Assembly (NCBI GenBank): GCA_902570035.1 | Contig: CACFWO010000001.1 | Coordinates: 62,001-126,000, forward strand | Direction of reading: 5' to 3' | Origin: an uncultured SAR86 cluster bacterium | Lineage (GTDB): Bacteria; Pseudomonadota; Gammaproteobacteria; Magnimaribacterales; AG-339-G14 | Length of the DNA stretch: 64,000 nucleotides | Shown here: positions 44,841-54,156 of the stretch, in pieces | Numbering within the stretch: the stretch's first letter is position 1 | Layout of the letters: each line of letters begins with the position of its first letter | Translations under genes and position numbers: made by a program | Notes under the pieces: generated by a model | What the model was told of the DNA's origin: nothing | The model's database searches: none | The model's input: the letters and a program-made list of their open reading frames with translations, nothing else

Positions 44841-45777
44841 ACCAGTTTAAGAATTCCCTCATTCCTTGGTTAATTTTTATTTTTGGATTGAATTTTAAAG
44901 CATTGAAAGATTTTGTGATATCTGCAAAGGTTAACTTTACTTCGTTAGATGAATTTTCAAATGTGATATTTGCTTTTTTTCCATAATGCAGCTCGACTAA
45001 TTCCAGAAGTTCCATTGTTCCAATAGGATGTGAATTGCCTAAATTAAAAATTTCATGCTTGCTGGAAAAGTTACTTTTGTCTATACAGGCAGTTATTCCA
45101 TCATTGATATCTTCAATATGTGTCATATCTCTTTTCATATTTCCTGAGTTATAAATGGTGAGAGGTTGGTTTTTCTTTATTTTTTCAGCAAATTTGTAAT
45201 AAGCCATATCTGGCCTTCCATGAGAACCATAAACAGTAAAAAACCTCAAGCCAATAAATTGTATTTCTTCAGTTTTAGAGATTAATTCAGCGATTCTCTC
45301 ATTTGCCAGCTTTGTTTTTCCATATAATGAGATAGGCTCTAAATTTTCTTCTTTCTCTGAAAAGGGTATTTGTTTAGATGAGGCGTAAACAGAGCTACTT
45401 GAAGCATAAATTAGTTTTTTTATATTATTTTTTTTTGATAATTCAATAAGATTCAAAAAACCTATGATATTTGAGTCTAAGTAATAGTTTGAGAGTAAAG
45501 AAGAACTTCGAACTCCTGCCTGGGCAGCTAGATTAATCACAATTTCGGGTTGAAACTCATTGAATACCTTTTCTAAATCGTTTTTATTAATTAAATCACA
45601 TTTTTTGAAATAAAAATTTTCATATTTAATTAATTCTTTTTTCCTATCAAGCTTTAAATTTATATCGTAATAATCATTGTGATTATCAATGCCAAATACC
45701 TGATGTGATTGAGATAGAAGTTTTCTTGATAGATGAAATCCTATAAATCCAGATGAGCCTGTTACTAATAATTTCAT
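44824..45777 (-). CDS. UDP-glucuronate 4-epimerase-like protein
   Basis: 317 residues. TGSSGFIGFHLSRKL binds NAD; GIDNHNDYYDINLKLDR is the segment conserved in UDP-glucuronate 4-epimerases (CapI type). YASSSSVYA and SLYGKTKLANE provide the Ser and YxxxK sites. With the dehydrogenase upstream it fits synthesis of UDP-galacturonate. tRNA-Cys follows 14 nt upstream of its start. Confidence 0.88.
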   Translation of the reverse strand: MKLLVTGSSGFIGFHLSRKLLSQSHQVFGIDNHNDYYDINLKLDRKKELIKYENFYFKKCDLINKNDLEKVFNEFQPEIVINLAAQAGVRSSSLLSNYYLDSNIIGFLNLIELSKKNNIKKLIYASSSSVYASSKQIPFSEKEENLEPISLYGKTKLANERIAELISKTEEIQFIGLRFFTVYGSHGRPDMAYYKFAEKIKKNQPLTIYNSGNMKRDMTHIEDINDGITACIDKSNFSSKHEIFNLGNSHPIGTMELLELVELHYGKKANITFENSSNEVKLTFADITKSFNALKFNPKIKINQGMREFLNWYDETF

Positions 45778-45791
45778 CTGGATAATAAATA

Positions 45792-45865
45792 TGGAGGCTG
45801 AGGTCGGAATCGAACCGGCGTTGACGGATTTGCAGTCCGCTGCATAACCACTCTGCCACTCAGCC
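45792..45865 (-). tRNA. tRNA-Cys(GCA)
   Basis: 74 nt with an encoded CCA (45792-45794) and U73 as the discriminator, typical of tRNA-Cys. The acceptor stem GGCTGAG pairs fully with CTCAGCC. The anticodon arm CGGA-CTGCAAA-TCCG gives anticodon GCA. It lies between the epimerase gene and the DegT gene with gaps of 14 and 2 nt. Confidence 0.96.
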
Positions 45866-45867
45866 CA

Positions 45868-46980
45868 TTAAGTTGAGAATGATTGTATAACATCAGCAAC
45901 ATATTCTATATCTTTAATATCTAGATGAGGGCCAATAGGAAGGCTTAAGATTTTTTTGCAAGCGATCTCTGAATTTCTGCTGTGGAATTTATTTAAGAAA
46001 ACTTGATCCCTGAAAGCTCTCATTTTACTTAAAGGTTTAGGATAATAGATTCCACAGTTAACTCCCTTTTTATTTAAAAATTTCATTAGTAATTCCCTTT
46101 CATTAGATAATATTGGAAATTGATGAAAGACAGAGAATTGATCTGAAGATAAATTAACTGTTTTAATATCTAGTAAATGCATGGACTTTTTATAACTTGC
46201 AGCCTGCTTAATACGCATTGCATTACTCATTCTTAAATTTTTTAACTTTAAATTAAGTACAGAAGCCTGAAATGTATCTAGTCTAGAATTTCTTCCTGGC
46301 AATATATGATCATAAGTATCCACCCTTCCATGGTTAGCAATCTTTTTAGCAATGTTAAAAAGATTTTTTTTATTTGTTACTAAAGCTCCTGAGTCACCAA
46401 ATGCCCCAAGATTTTTGGTTGGGTAAAAGCTAAAAGTACCGATATCTCCAAAATTTCCGACCTTTTTCTCTTTAAATTTTGCACCATGGGCCTGTGAACA
46501 ATCTTCTATTAATTTAATATTATGTTTATCAGTAATTTTTTTAATTTCTAACATGTTGCAAGGATTTCCAAATAAATGCACAACGATAAGAGCGCTTGTT
46601 TTTTTTGAAATTAATTTTTCCAAAGATTCTACTGAGATTGTAAAGTCATTTAGGTTTATATCTGCCAAGACCAATTTGTAGCCTCCCCTAATTACAGCCT
46701 CTGCGGGTGATAAAAACGTAAAATTAGGAACAATTACTTCAGAGTTTTTAGGGAGGTCCAAGCTTTCAAGAGCAATTTCCAGAGCATCTGTCCCATTAGC
46801 TACTGCTAAACAATATTTACTTTTATTAAATTTTGAAAAATTTTCTTGAAATATTTTTACCTCTTCTCCACCAATAAAACTTTTATCCTTTATAAGCTTC
46901 GATAAATTTTCAATAGTTTTTCTTGAGTCTGATTTATTTAGACTCAGATCTATAAAAGGAATATCTCTAGTCTCTGGCAT
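45868..46980 (-). CDS. DegT/DnrJ/EryC1/StrS-family aminotransferase
   Basis: 370 residues, PLP-dependent. The PLP-binding Lys is in FYPTKNLGAFGDSG; the phosphate-binding start is NGTDALEIAL, and LIEDCSQAHGA is the next block. It transfers an amino group to a keto sugar nucleotide, giving an amino sugar for surface glycans. It overlaps pgsA by 14 nt, so it sits at the boundary between the island and the core genes. Confidence 0.93.
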   Translation of the reverse strand: MPETRDIPFIDLSLNKSDSRKTIENLSKLIKDKSFIGGEEVKIFQENFSKFNKSKYCLAVANGTDALEIALESLDLPKNSEVIVPNFTFLSPAEAVIRGGYKLVLADINLNDFTISVESLEKLISKKTSALIVVHLFGNPCNMLEIKKITDKHNIKLIEDCSQAHGAKFKEKKVGNFGDIGTFSFYPTKNLGAFGDSGALVTNKKNLFNIAKKIANHGRVDTYDHILPGRNSRLDTFQASVLNLKLKNLRMSNAMRIKQAASYKKSMHLLDIKTVNLSSDQFSVFHQFPILSNERELLMKFLNKKGVNCGIYYPKPLSKMRAFRDQVFLNKFHSRNSEIACKKILSLPIGPHLDIKDIEYVADVIQSFST

Positions 46981-47479
46981 ATGTGTAATTGATAAGGGAT
47001 AACCAAGATAAAATAGCTGCAGCTATAATTAGTAACTCAACTATTTCAGAGTATTCACTATCTAAAAAGATGATTGCGAACCCTAGAGAAAAAAATTGAA
47101 AAAAAGTTTTACATTTGCCTAAAAAATTAACCTTTGCTTTATTCTCTTTTTCAGTCTGCATTAAATACTGACGAATGCTTCCTATGGAGAGTTCTCTAGT
47201 TAAAATTAAGATAGTCATTAGCAGGAAAATAAAATTATCAAAATGAAAGGAAATAAAAACTAACAAACTACATACAAAGATTTTATCTGCTAAAAGATCC
47301 AAGTTAGCCCCTAGGATAGACTCTTGATTTAAAAATCTCGCAATGTAACCATCTAAAAAATCGGTAAAGCTGGCTATTAAGAAAAATAAGATAGCTAAGT
47401 TAACTTTATTAAGCATTATGAAAAGAATAATTGGAAAAATAAAAATTATTCTAGATAAAGAGATTAAATTGGGGATCAT
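46967..47479 (-). CDS. pgsA: CDP-diacylglycerol-glycerol-3-phosphate 3-phosphatidyltransferase
   Basis: 170 residues, four to five membrane helices. The CDP-alcohol phosphotransferase motif is DGYIARFLNQESILGANLD followed by LLADK (DGxxARx8GxxxDxxxD). It makes phosphatidylglycerol phosphate. It is slightly shorter than E. coli PgsA (182). It overlaps gmhA by 4 nt; uvrC-(gmhA)-pgsA is close to the gammaproteobacterial uvrC-pgsA pair. Confidence 0.93.
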   Translation of the reverse strand: MIPNLISLSRIIFIFPIILFIMLNKVNLAILFFLIASFTDFLDGYIARFLNQESILGANLDLLADKIFVCSLLVFISFHFDNFIFLLMTILILTRELSIGSIRQYLMQTEKENKAKVNFLGKCKTFFQFFSLGFAIIFLDSEYSEIVELLIIAAAILSWLSLINYTYARD

Positions 47480-48039
47480 GAAAATTCTTTATCAATTATT
47501 GAGCAAATTTCATGCCCCACAATGGTATGTAACTCCTGAATTACAGCAGTCTCAGCAGAAGGTGCTTTGAAGGTAAAAAAAGAATTTTTAGAAACGCTAG
47601 ATTCTCTCATGCCTGTAAACGATATAGTTTTTATGTCTGTGGAATTGGCATACTCAATAGCGTTGAGAATATTAGTGCTTTCACCTGAAGTTGAATATGA
47701 GATAAAGCAGTCGTTCTTATTTGCTAAAGCTTGAAGCTGTCTTCTAAATATATCCTCATATCCGTGATCGTTTGACCAAGCAGTTATAAAAGAAGTATCA
47801 ACAGATAAAGCAATAGATGGAATGGGATTTCTTTTGTTCGATGTTACTAGCGTTCCAACGTACTCTGCTGACATGTGTTGAGCCTCGGCTGCGCTTCCTC
47901 CATTGCCGGCAAAAATTAGTTTTCCACCTTTATTTATGGCCTCTATAAAAACTTGTGAAATAGTTTTTACAGAGTCGATTAGGTAATCTTGATTATCTTC
48001 AAGTATTTTTGATCTCTTCAAAAAAGTGTTTTCTTTCAT
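47476..48039 (-). CDS. gmhA: Phosphoheptose isomerase
   Basis: 187 residues, SIS fold. GNGGSAAEAQHMSAEYVG is the GmhA active-site block, and SYSTSGESTNILNAI is the phosphosugar loop. It isomerises sedoheptulose-7-phosphate to start the heptose pathway of lipopolysaccharide. A more divergent relative is encoded at 29492. It overlaps uvrC by 4 nt (ATGA) and pgsA by 4 nt. Confidence 0.93.
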   Translation of the reverse strand: MKENTFLKRSKILEDNQDYLIDSVKTISQVFIEAINKGGKLIFAGNGGSAAEAQHMSAEYVGTLVTSNKRNPIPSIALSVDTSFITAWSNDHGYEDIFRRQLQALANKNDCFISYSTSGESTNILNAIEYANSTDIKTISFTGMRESSVSKNSFFTFKAPSAETAVIQELHTIVGHEICSIIDKEFS

Positions 48040-49832
48040 TGTCCATTAAAGTGATCGTGAATTAATTTAGCTCTCATCGATCCAATGCCTTGGATAGATT
48101 TTATCTGATCTATGCTTGCTTTCCTAAGGGATTCTATGCCGCCAAAATGTCTTAATAGAACTTTTTTATTTTTACTTCCAATCCCTTTGATCTCATCAAG
48201 AGTTGAATGTGTAACTTTTTTTCTCCTCTTTTTGCTTCTAGATAAAGCAAATCTATGAGATTCGTCTCTCACAAATTGAAGAAGGCGCTTGGCTTCTTGT
48301 TCAAGATCCATTCTTATAATCTTTCCATCACAAAGATAAAGAACGTCATCGTATTTAGAATTTCTGTCCGGACCTTTAACCAGTGAAAGTATTTTGGTAT
48401 TGCAATCTTCATACTTTTCAATTTCCTTAATTGCTGAAGAAAGTTGTCCTTTACCGCCGTCTATAACGACTAAATCTGGGAAATTATTTCCATTTTTTTC
48501 AAGTCTTTTGAATCTTCTTGATAAAACCTCTTTCATTGCGAGGTAATCATCATTTTTATTAATTTTTATATTAAAAGTTCGATATTGTTTTTTTTGTGGT
48601 CCTTCTTTGTCGAATACCACGCATGAAGCTGTAACGTTATCACCAGACAAATGACTAACGTCAAAGCCTTCTATCCTGTTTATTTTTGATCGAGTTTTAT
48701 CTTCAATTAAAGAAAGTCCTTCAGTTATCCAAGGGTAATTATATTGGCGCTGAAGGCCATCATCTGATTGTATTGAAGCCAGCTCAAAGATTTTTTTATT
48801 TTTATGATTCTTGTTCTCTAATTTTATTTTTTTATTATTAAGCTGCGAATTTAAATTACTAAATTTAAATTCAGATAATAAAGTTAAATTCTCTAGGTTT
48901 TTTTCTATCAAAATCTTTGAAAGAAAGCTTTCCATAAGTTCCTCTTCCGAGACGTGCTTATCATTTTTTGAAAAATAGTTTTCTGCGTTTGTAAGCCAAC
49001 CATCTTTTATTTCTAAAATAGAAATACAATAAACATATTCATTAGATTTCTTAGTTATCGCAACCGCATTATCGTACATGGTAAAGACGGATTGATCTTT
49101 TTGGATATCTCTATAGGCTTTGATCTTATCTCTATAAAGTGCTGCTCTTTCAAACTCTTTCAGAGATGAGTATTGATCCATTTTTGAGTAGAGGATATTC
49201 AAAAAGGATTTATCTTTTCCTTCAATAAATTTGATAGCTGCATCTACTTCTTCAAGATAGTTTTTTTGTGATATTTTTTTCACGCAAGGTGCAGAACATT
49301 TACCAATTTGATGCTGTATGCATGGTCTTGTGCGGTTTTGGAAAACCATATCCGAACAATTTCTCACGCCGAATAATGTTCTCGTCAGGTCGATTGATTG
49401 TCTTGCTGCAGTTACATTTGCAAAGGGGCCAAGTTTAATACCTTTAAGTTTTTTATTCCTGGTCAAATAAATTCCTGGAAAATCATGACCAGAAGAAAAA
49501 TAAATAGCAGGAAACGATTTATCATCTCTAAATTGAACATTAAAAGGTGGCTTAAATTTTCTAATTAAGTTTTGTTCTAAAAGCAAAGCATCACTTTCAG
49601 TTTTTGTGATGAATATTTCAAGAAATTTAATCTTGTCAATTAGTTCATTTTTTTTTCTCTCTTTTGATAAAGAAAGATATGACTTAAGCCTATTAGAGAG
49701 ATTTTTTGCTTTGCCAATGTAAAGGATTTTATCTTCTTCATCGTAAAATTTATAAACCCCTGGAAGGTTTGGTAAATCTTTTTCTTTGGAGAAAATTTCT
49801 TTTGTCTTAATGTACTGATATTGCTTTGCCAT
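48036..49832 (-). CDS. uvrC: Excinuclease ABC subunit C
   Basis: 598 residues against 610 in E. coli. The N-terminal GIY-YIG nuclease (GVYKFYDEEDKILYIGKAKN) makes the 3' incision; a UVR motif (SLKEFERAALYRDKIKAY) binds UvrB; the RNase H-like 5' nuclease contains IEGFDVSHLSGDNV and VVIDGGKGQLSSA; and a C-terminal helix-hairpin-helix pair (IKGIGSKNKKVLLRHFG, IQGIGSMRAKLI) ends the protein. It overlaps ggt by 26 nt. Confidence 0.97.
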   Translation of the reverse strand: MAKQYQYIKTKEIFSKEKDLPNLPGVYKFYDEEDKILYIGKAKNLSNRLKSYLSLSKERKKNELIDKIKFLEIFITKTESDALLLEQNLIRKFKPPFNVQFRDDKSFPAIYFSSGHDFPGIYLTRNKKLKGIKLGPFANVTAARQSIDLTRTLFGVRNCSDMVFQNRTRPCIQHQIGKCSAPCVKKISQKNYLEEVDAAIKFIEGKDKSFLNILYSKMDQYSSLKEFERAALYRDKIKAYRDIQKDQSVFTMYDNAVAITKKSNEYVYCISILEIKDGWLTNAENYFSKNDKHVSEEELMESFLSKILIEKNLENLTLLSEFKFSNLNSQLNNKKIKLENKNHKNKKIFELASIQSDDGLQRQYNYPWITEGLSLIEDKTRSKINRIEGFDVSHLSGDNVTASCVVFDKEGPQKKQYRTFNIKINKNDDYLAMKEVLSRRFKRLEKNGNNFPDLVVIDGGKGQLSSAIKEIEKYEDCNTKILSLVKGPDRNSKYDDVLYLCDGKIIRMDLEQEAKRLLQFVRDESHRFALSRSKKRRKKVTHSTLDEIKGIGSKNKKVLLRHFGGIESLRKASIDQIKSIQGIGSMRAKLIHDHFNGQ

Positions 49833-51486
49833 CTGGTCTTCTTAAGTCAGCAAAACCTTCGTATCTATTCTCATGAAAAAGTATAGAATGAGTTTCACCA
49901 ATTCTTTCCCTATAAATAGTATCAAAACTTAGTTCATCAATATCTTTTAAGTATTTTTCATTCTCAATAAATAGAACATCAGGCTTCCATTGGTGGTGAA
50001 TACGTTTGGCTTTTGATGCCTCATCAATTTCCATATCAAAAATTAGAACATTTAATAAAAGCTGAAGCACGGTAGATATAATTGTAGACCCTCCAGGGGA
50101 GCCAGTAATTAAAAAGGGCTTTCCTTCTTGAAAGACTATTGTTGGTGTCATGGATGAAAGCGGCGCTTTTTTGGATTCAACCTTATTTGCCTCTGATCCT
50201 ACTAGCCCAAAAAAATTCGGAAACCCTGGTTTGATTGAAAAATCATCCATCTCATTATTCATTAAGATTCCAGTTCCTTTTGCAATTATCCCTGAGCCAT
50301 AAGCTGTATTTAATGTATAGGTGTTTGAAACAGCATTTCCGTTTGAATCTATTATTGAGAAATGAGTTGTTTCTTCACTTTCATTAAAATATTTTCCTGG
50401 GGAATCAATAGCAACTTTGCTTTTAGAGCTTTTAATTATTGATGCTAGAGTTTTTGCATACTTTTTAGAAGTTATCTTGCTTATATCAAAATTATTGAAA
50501 TCTGCATCGCCTAAAAATTCTGACCTATCTGCAAATGAAAATCTCATTGCCTCTGTTAAAAGTCTATTGTATTCAAGAGAGTCATGGCCGTAAGAAGATA
50601 AGTCGAAATTTTCTAAAATATTTAGAGATTGTGATAGAACAATCCCTCCTGAGCTTGGGAGTGACATTGAACAGATATCATAGTCTATGAAGGTTGTACA
50701 AAGAGGAGGCTTAAATTTGGATTGATAATTTAAAAAATCATTTTGGGTAAAAATACCACCATTTTTTTTATAATAATTAATAATTTTTTTTGCTGTCTCG
50801 CCTGAATAAAATTCATCTCTTCCAAAATTGGATATTCTTTTTAGAGTTTTTGCTAAGTCCTTTTGCTTAAAAAGATCACCTTTTTTCCACATATCCTTTT
50901 TTACAAAAATTTTCTTTGTTTCAGGATTTTTTGAAAATTTATCTCTATTTTTATTAAAGTAATTCGCTTGAAATTTTGATAATGTAAATCCTTTTTCAGC
51001 AAGATCTATCGCAGGTGAGATTAGTTTGCTAATTGGAAATGATCCATATTTTTTATGTATCTTATACATGCCATCTACTGTTCCCGGAATTCCAGAAGCC
51101 AAGAAAGATGACGTACTTAAACCTTTGATAACATTTCCATTTTCATCTAGAAACATATTTTCTTTGGCTTTAATTGGAGCCCTTTCCCTATAGTCTATGG
51201 ATTCAATGGTTTTCTTATTTGCATCATAAAGTAATGCAAATCCTCCACCTCCAATATTTCCCGCAGAGGGATTTACAACTGCTAGTGCGAAAGCAACCGA
51301 TATAGCTGCATCAAATGCATTGCCCCCATCCTGGAGAATTTTTGAACCAACTTCAGTTGCTAAGTGATGTCTCGTTACAACAACCGCATTATGTTTTGAA
51401 ACAGATAAACTTGAAAAACTAATTAAAGAAATAAGAAAAAGAAAAATTAATAAATTTCTCTTAAATAAAGTATGAATCAATTTCAT
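49807..51486 (-). CDS. ggt: Gamma-glutamyltranspeptidase
   Basis: 559 residues with an N-terminal signal peptide (about 1-30), so periplasmic or exported. The Thr that starts the small subunit after autocleavage is in ETTHFSIIDSNGNAVSNTY, and GGGFALLYDANK and GSPGGSTIISTVLQLLLN are the large- and small-subunit motifs. It breaks down glutathione and other gamma-glutamyl compounds, which can supply Cys and Glu. The start overlaps the end of pyrF by 26 nt and its stop runs into uvrC. Confidence 0.94.
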   Translation of the reverse strand: MKLIHTLFKRNLLIFLFLISLISFSSLSVSKHNAVVVTRHHLATEVGSKILQDGGNAFDAAISVAFALAVVNPSAGNIGGGGFALLYDANKKTIESIDYRERAPIKAKENMFLDENGNVIKGLSTSSFLASGIPGTVDGMYKIHKKYGSFPISKLISPAIDLAEKGFTLSKFQANYFNKNRDKFSKNPETKKIFVKKDMWKKGDLFKQKDLAKTLKRISNFGRDEFYSGETAKKIINYYKKNGGIFTQNDFLNYQSKFKPPLCTTFIDYDICSMSLPSSGGIVLSQSLNILENFDLSSYGHDSLEYNRLLTEAMRFSFADRSEFLGDADFNNFDISKITSKKYAKTLASIIKSSKSKVAIDSPGKYFNESEETTHFSIIDSNGNAVSNTYTLNTAYGSGIIAKGTGILMNNEMDDFSIKPGFPNFFGLVGSEANKVESKKAPLSSMTPTIVFQEGKPFLITGSPGGSTIISTVLQLLLNVLIFDMEIDEASKAKRIHHQWKPDVLFIENEKYLKDIDELSFDTIYRERIGETHSILFHENRYEGFADLRRPDGKAISVH

Positions 51487-52162
51487 TAATTACTTTAAGA
51501 GGATCTGAGGATGAAATTATTTCTCTCGCCACTACCAAGTAGTCTGCGCCCATATTAATGGCATCATGAATAGTTGAAGTTCTTTTTTGGCCTCCGCTCT
51601 CTGCTTTAACTCTTATTCCTGGACATACAGTTATAAAAGAATTTATTTCTTCCTTATTTAAATAAGCAAGATCATTGGGAGAGCAAACGATTCCATCTAT
51701 ACCTCCCCTTTTTCCTAAATTAATAAGAGAGATAATTTGTTCCCTCAGATCGTTGCTGACCCCAATATCGGATAAATCTTGTTGATCAAGACTTGTTAAA
51801 ACAGTAACTCCTATTAAAAGCATTTCAGATGAAATCGAGTTTTTTGCATTGACCGCAGCCTCAATCATATTTTGCCCTCCTGAAAGATGAATATTTGTCA
51901 TCCATACATTCTGTTTGCAAGCTTCTAAGATAGCTTTCTCAACTGTATTTGGAGTATCGTGATATTTTAAATCTAAAAAAATATCAAAGCCTTGCTTTTT
52001 TAGATCTTCTAATATTTGTGGCCCGCATGCTGTAAACAATTGGTTTCCAACCTTTACTTTGTAATTTTCGGGATTGAGAAATTTAGTTATTTCAAGAGCA
52101 CTTTGAGAATTATCAAAATCTAATCCGACTATTATTTGCCCCTGCTTGATAAATTTTTCCAT
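51461..52162 (-). CDS. pyrF: Orotidine-5'-phosphate decarboxylase
   Basis: 233 residues, TIM barrel. The active-site charged array is DLKYHDTPNT (K and D residues), and VGLDFDN begins the first strand; VVAREIISSSDP is the phosphate-binding end. It is the last step of UMP synthesis. It follows ihfB by 26 nt. Confidence 0.96.
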   Translation of the reverse strand: MEKFIKQGQIIVGLDFDNSQSALEITKFLNPENYKVKVGNQLFTACGPQILEDLKKQGFDIFLDLKYHDTPNTVEKAILEACKQNVWMTNIHLSGGQNMIEAAVNAKNSISSEMLLIGVTVLTSLDQQDLSDIGVSNDLREQIISLINLGKRGGIDGIVCSPNDLAYLNKEEINSFITVCPGIRVKAESGGQKRTSTIHDAINMGADYLVVAREIISSSDPLKVINEIDSYFI

Positions 52163-52188
52163 TTAAAAAACTTTAAAAATTATATCAG

Positions 52189-52476
52189 TTATGAGGTCAA
52201 TTTATTTATTCTATTTTTGATCAGCTTTGAAGGTCTAAAGTAAATTAAAGACCTACTTTCAAGTTCTATTGCTTTTCCTGATTTTGGGTTTCTTCCTCTG
52301 ATTGGATTTCTCTCTCTGACTGAAAATGCCCCAAAACCTCGTATTTCAATTCTTTGCTTTTCAGAAAGAAGGTTTGATAGATGATCAATTAGAGAATCAA
52401 GAGCAATTTTGGAATCGGAGGTAGAAAAAGATATATCTTGAGTATTAAGTTTTTCAAGAAGATCTGATTTTTGCAT
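52189..52476 (-). CDS. ihfB: Integration host factor subunit beta
   Basis: 95 residues. HU/IHF fold with the arm motif RNPIRGRNPKSGKA and the beta-type N-terminus MQKSDLLEKL. It partners ihfA at 6342. It is next to rpsA (3 nt), the standard gammaproteobacterial rpsA-ihfB order. Confidence 0.96.
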   Translation of the reverse strand: MQKSDLLEKLNTQDISFSTSDSKIALDSLIDHLSNLLSEKQRIEIRGFGAFSVRERNPIRGRNPKSGKAIELESRSLIYFRPSKLIKNRINKLTS

Positions 52477-52479
52477 AAA

Positions 52480-54153
52480 TCACTTATCTTCAAGCTCTTC
52501 TTTAATGAGGTCACCAATTGAAGATTTAGAACTCTCTTCAATCTCTTTATTTTTCATTTCGTTTTCTTTCAAGATTTCTTTTTCCTTCGTCTTTTCAAGG
52601 GCTTTCATGGAACCCCAGATTTTTCTTTCTTTTCTGTCTATATTTGAAATCAAAAAGTTTATTTCATTCCCTTCTTCAAGTGTGGAACTCTCATCTTCTA
52701 TGAAGTCTCTTTTACGCATTAAAACAGAAATACTTTCTTTTACGGTCAGGATTAAAATCTCCTCCTCAATATTTGATATTTTTCCTATAACTGAAGTTCC
52801 TTTTGGTTGTTCTTTGATGAAGTTTTCAACTGGATCATCTTCTAGTTGTTTAATACCTAAAGATATTCTCTCTTTTAATGGATCCATGGCTAAAATAAGA
52901 GTTTGAACATCTTGGCCTTTTTGAAATTTCTGAACCGCATTTTCTTCAGCTTCTGTCCAAGACAAGTCTGAAAGATGAACTAATCCATCAATATCACCGT
53001 CAAGACCAACGAACATTCCGAAATCAGTTATAGATTTAACAGAACCATTGACAGTATCTCCTACAGAATTGTTTTCAGAGAAGATCAGCCAAGGATTTTC
53101 CTGACATTGCTTCATTCCTAAGGAAATTCTTCTTTTTTCTAGGTCAAGTTCTAAAACCATAACATCTATCTCATCTCCTGGAGATACAACCTTAGATGGA
53201 TGAATATTTTTGTTGGTCCAATCTATTTCAGAAACATGCACCAGACCTTCGGTATCCTTGTCAAGCTCAGCGAAGAAACCATAATCTGTAAGAGTTGAAA
53301 CTTTGGCTTTATGAACTGAATTAACTGGGTAAAGGGTTTCGATTGTCTCCCAAGGATCTGAAGACATTTGCTTCAATCCCAAAGAAACTCTTGATTTCTC
53401 CTTATCAAAATTTGTGACCTTTAAGTTTAGTTGCTCTCCAATATTAAGAACCTCAGATGGATGATTAATTCTTTTCCACGTAATATCTGTAATGTGAAGG
53501 AGACCATCAATACCTCCCAAATCAATAAAGGCTCCATAATCAGTTAGATTTTTAACGGTACCTTCTATTGTCGAACCTTCTTCAATAGTTGCAAATAGCT
53601 TCTCTCTTTCTTCTGAATTGATATCTTCCTGAACAGCTTTCCTTGAAAGAACTACATTAGACTTATCTTTGTCTAATTTGATGACTTTAAAGTCTTGAAA
53701 AGTTTTTTCTAAGTGATCAAAACTTTCAAGTTGTTTTGAATCGACAAGAGAACCAGGCAGAAAAGCTCTAACTCCTGCTACGTCTACGGTCATCCCACCC
53801 CTAACTTTGCCGTTTATGTATCCTTTGACTATTGAGCCTGTTTTGAGTGATTCTTCTAAATTAAGCCAACTTTCATCGTGCATCGCCCGTAATCTTGAAA
53901 CCCTGGTCTCACCATAACCGTCTTCAACAGACTCTAAAGTAACTTTTACCTCATCACCTATCTCAAGCTCTTTATCAGATTCGTCTGCTAAAAATTCACT
54001 TCTAGCGAGAACCGGCTCTGATTTTAAACCGACGTGAACAGTAACCCAGTCAGGTTTCAGATCTACTATAACTCCAGTAATGATAGTTCCTATTTGAAAA
54101 TCTAATGTCGATAGACTCTCGTCTAGAAGTTTTCCGAAATTTGCTTGTTCCAT
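52480..54153 (-). CDS. rpsA: 30S ribosomal protein S1
   Basis: 557 residues, the same length as E. coli S1, with six S1/OB repeats. The repeats are recognisable by LTDYGAFIDLGGIDGLLH, LTDYGFFAELDKDTEGLVH and ITDFGMFVGLDGDIDGLVH in positions 3 to 5; the first two are the ribosome-binding type. The C-terminus is Lys/Glu-rich. It brings weakly structured mRNAs to the ribosome. It lies 3 nt after cmk, as in the cmk-rpsA-ihfB operon of other gammaproteobacteria. Confidence 0.97.
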   Translation of the reverse strand: MEQANFGKLLDESLSTLDFQIGTIITGVIVDLKPDWVTVHVGLKSEPVLARSEFLADESDKELEIGDEVKVTLESVEDGYGETRVSRLRAMHDESWLNLEESLKTGSIVKGYINGKVRGGMTVDVAGVRAFLPGSLVDSKQLESFDHLEKTFQDFKVIKLDKDKSNVVLSRKAVQEDINSEEREKLFATIEEGSTIEGTVKNLTDYGAFIDLGGIDGLLHITDITWKRINHPSEVLNIGEQLNLKVTNFDKEKSRVSLGLKQMSSDPWETIETLYPVNSVHKAKVSTLTDYGFFAELDKDTEGLVHVSEIDWTNKNIHPSKVVSPGDEIDVMVLELDLEKRRISLGMKQCQENPWLIFSENNSVGDTVNGSVKSITDFGMFVGLDGDIDGLVHLSDLSWTEAEENAVQKFQKGQDVQTLILAMDPLKERISLGIKQLEDDPVENFIKEQPKGTSVIGKISNIEEEILILTVKESISVLMRKRDFIEDESSTLEEGNEINFLISNIDRKERKIWGSMKALEKTKEKEILKENEMKNKEIEESSKSSIGDLIKEELEDK

Positions 54154-54156
54154 AAT

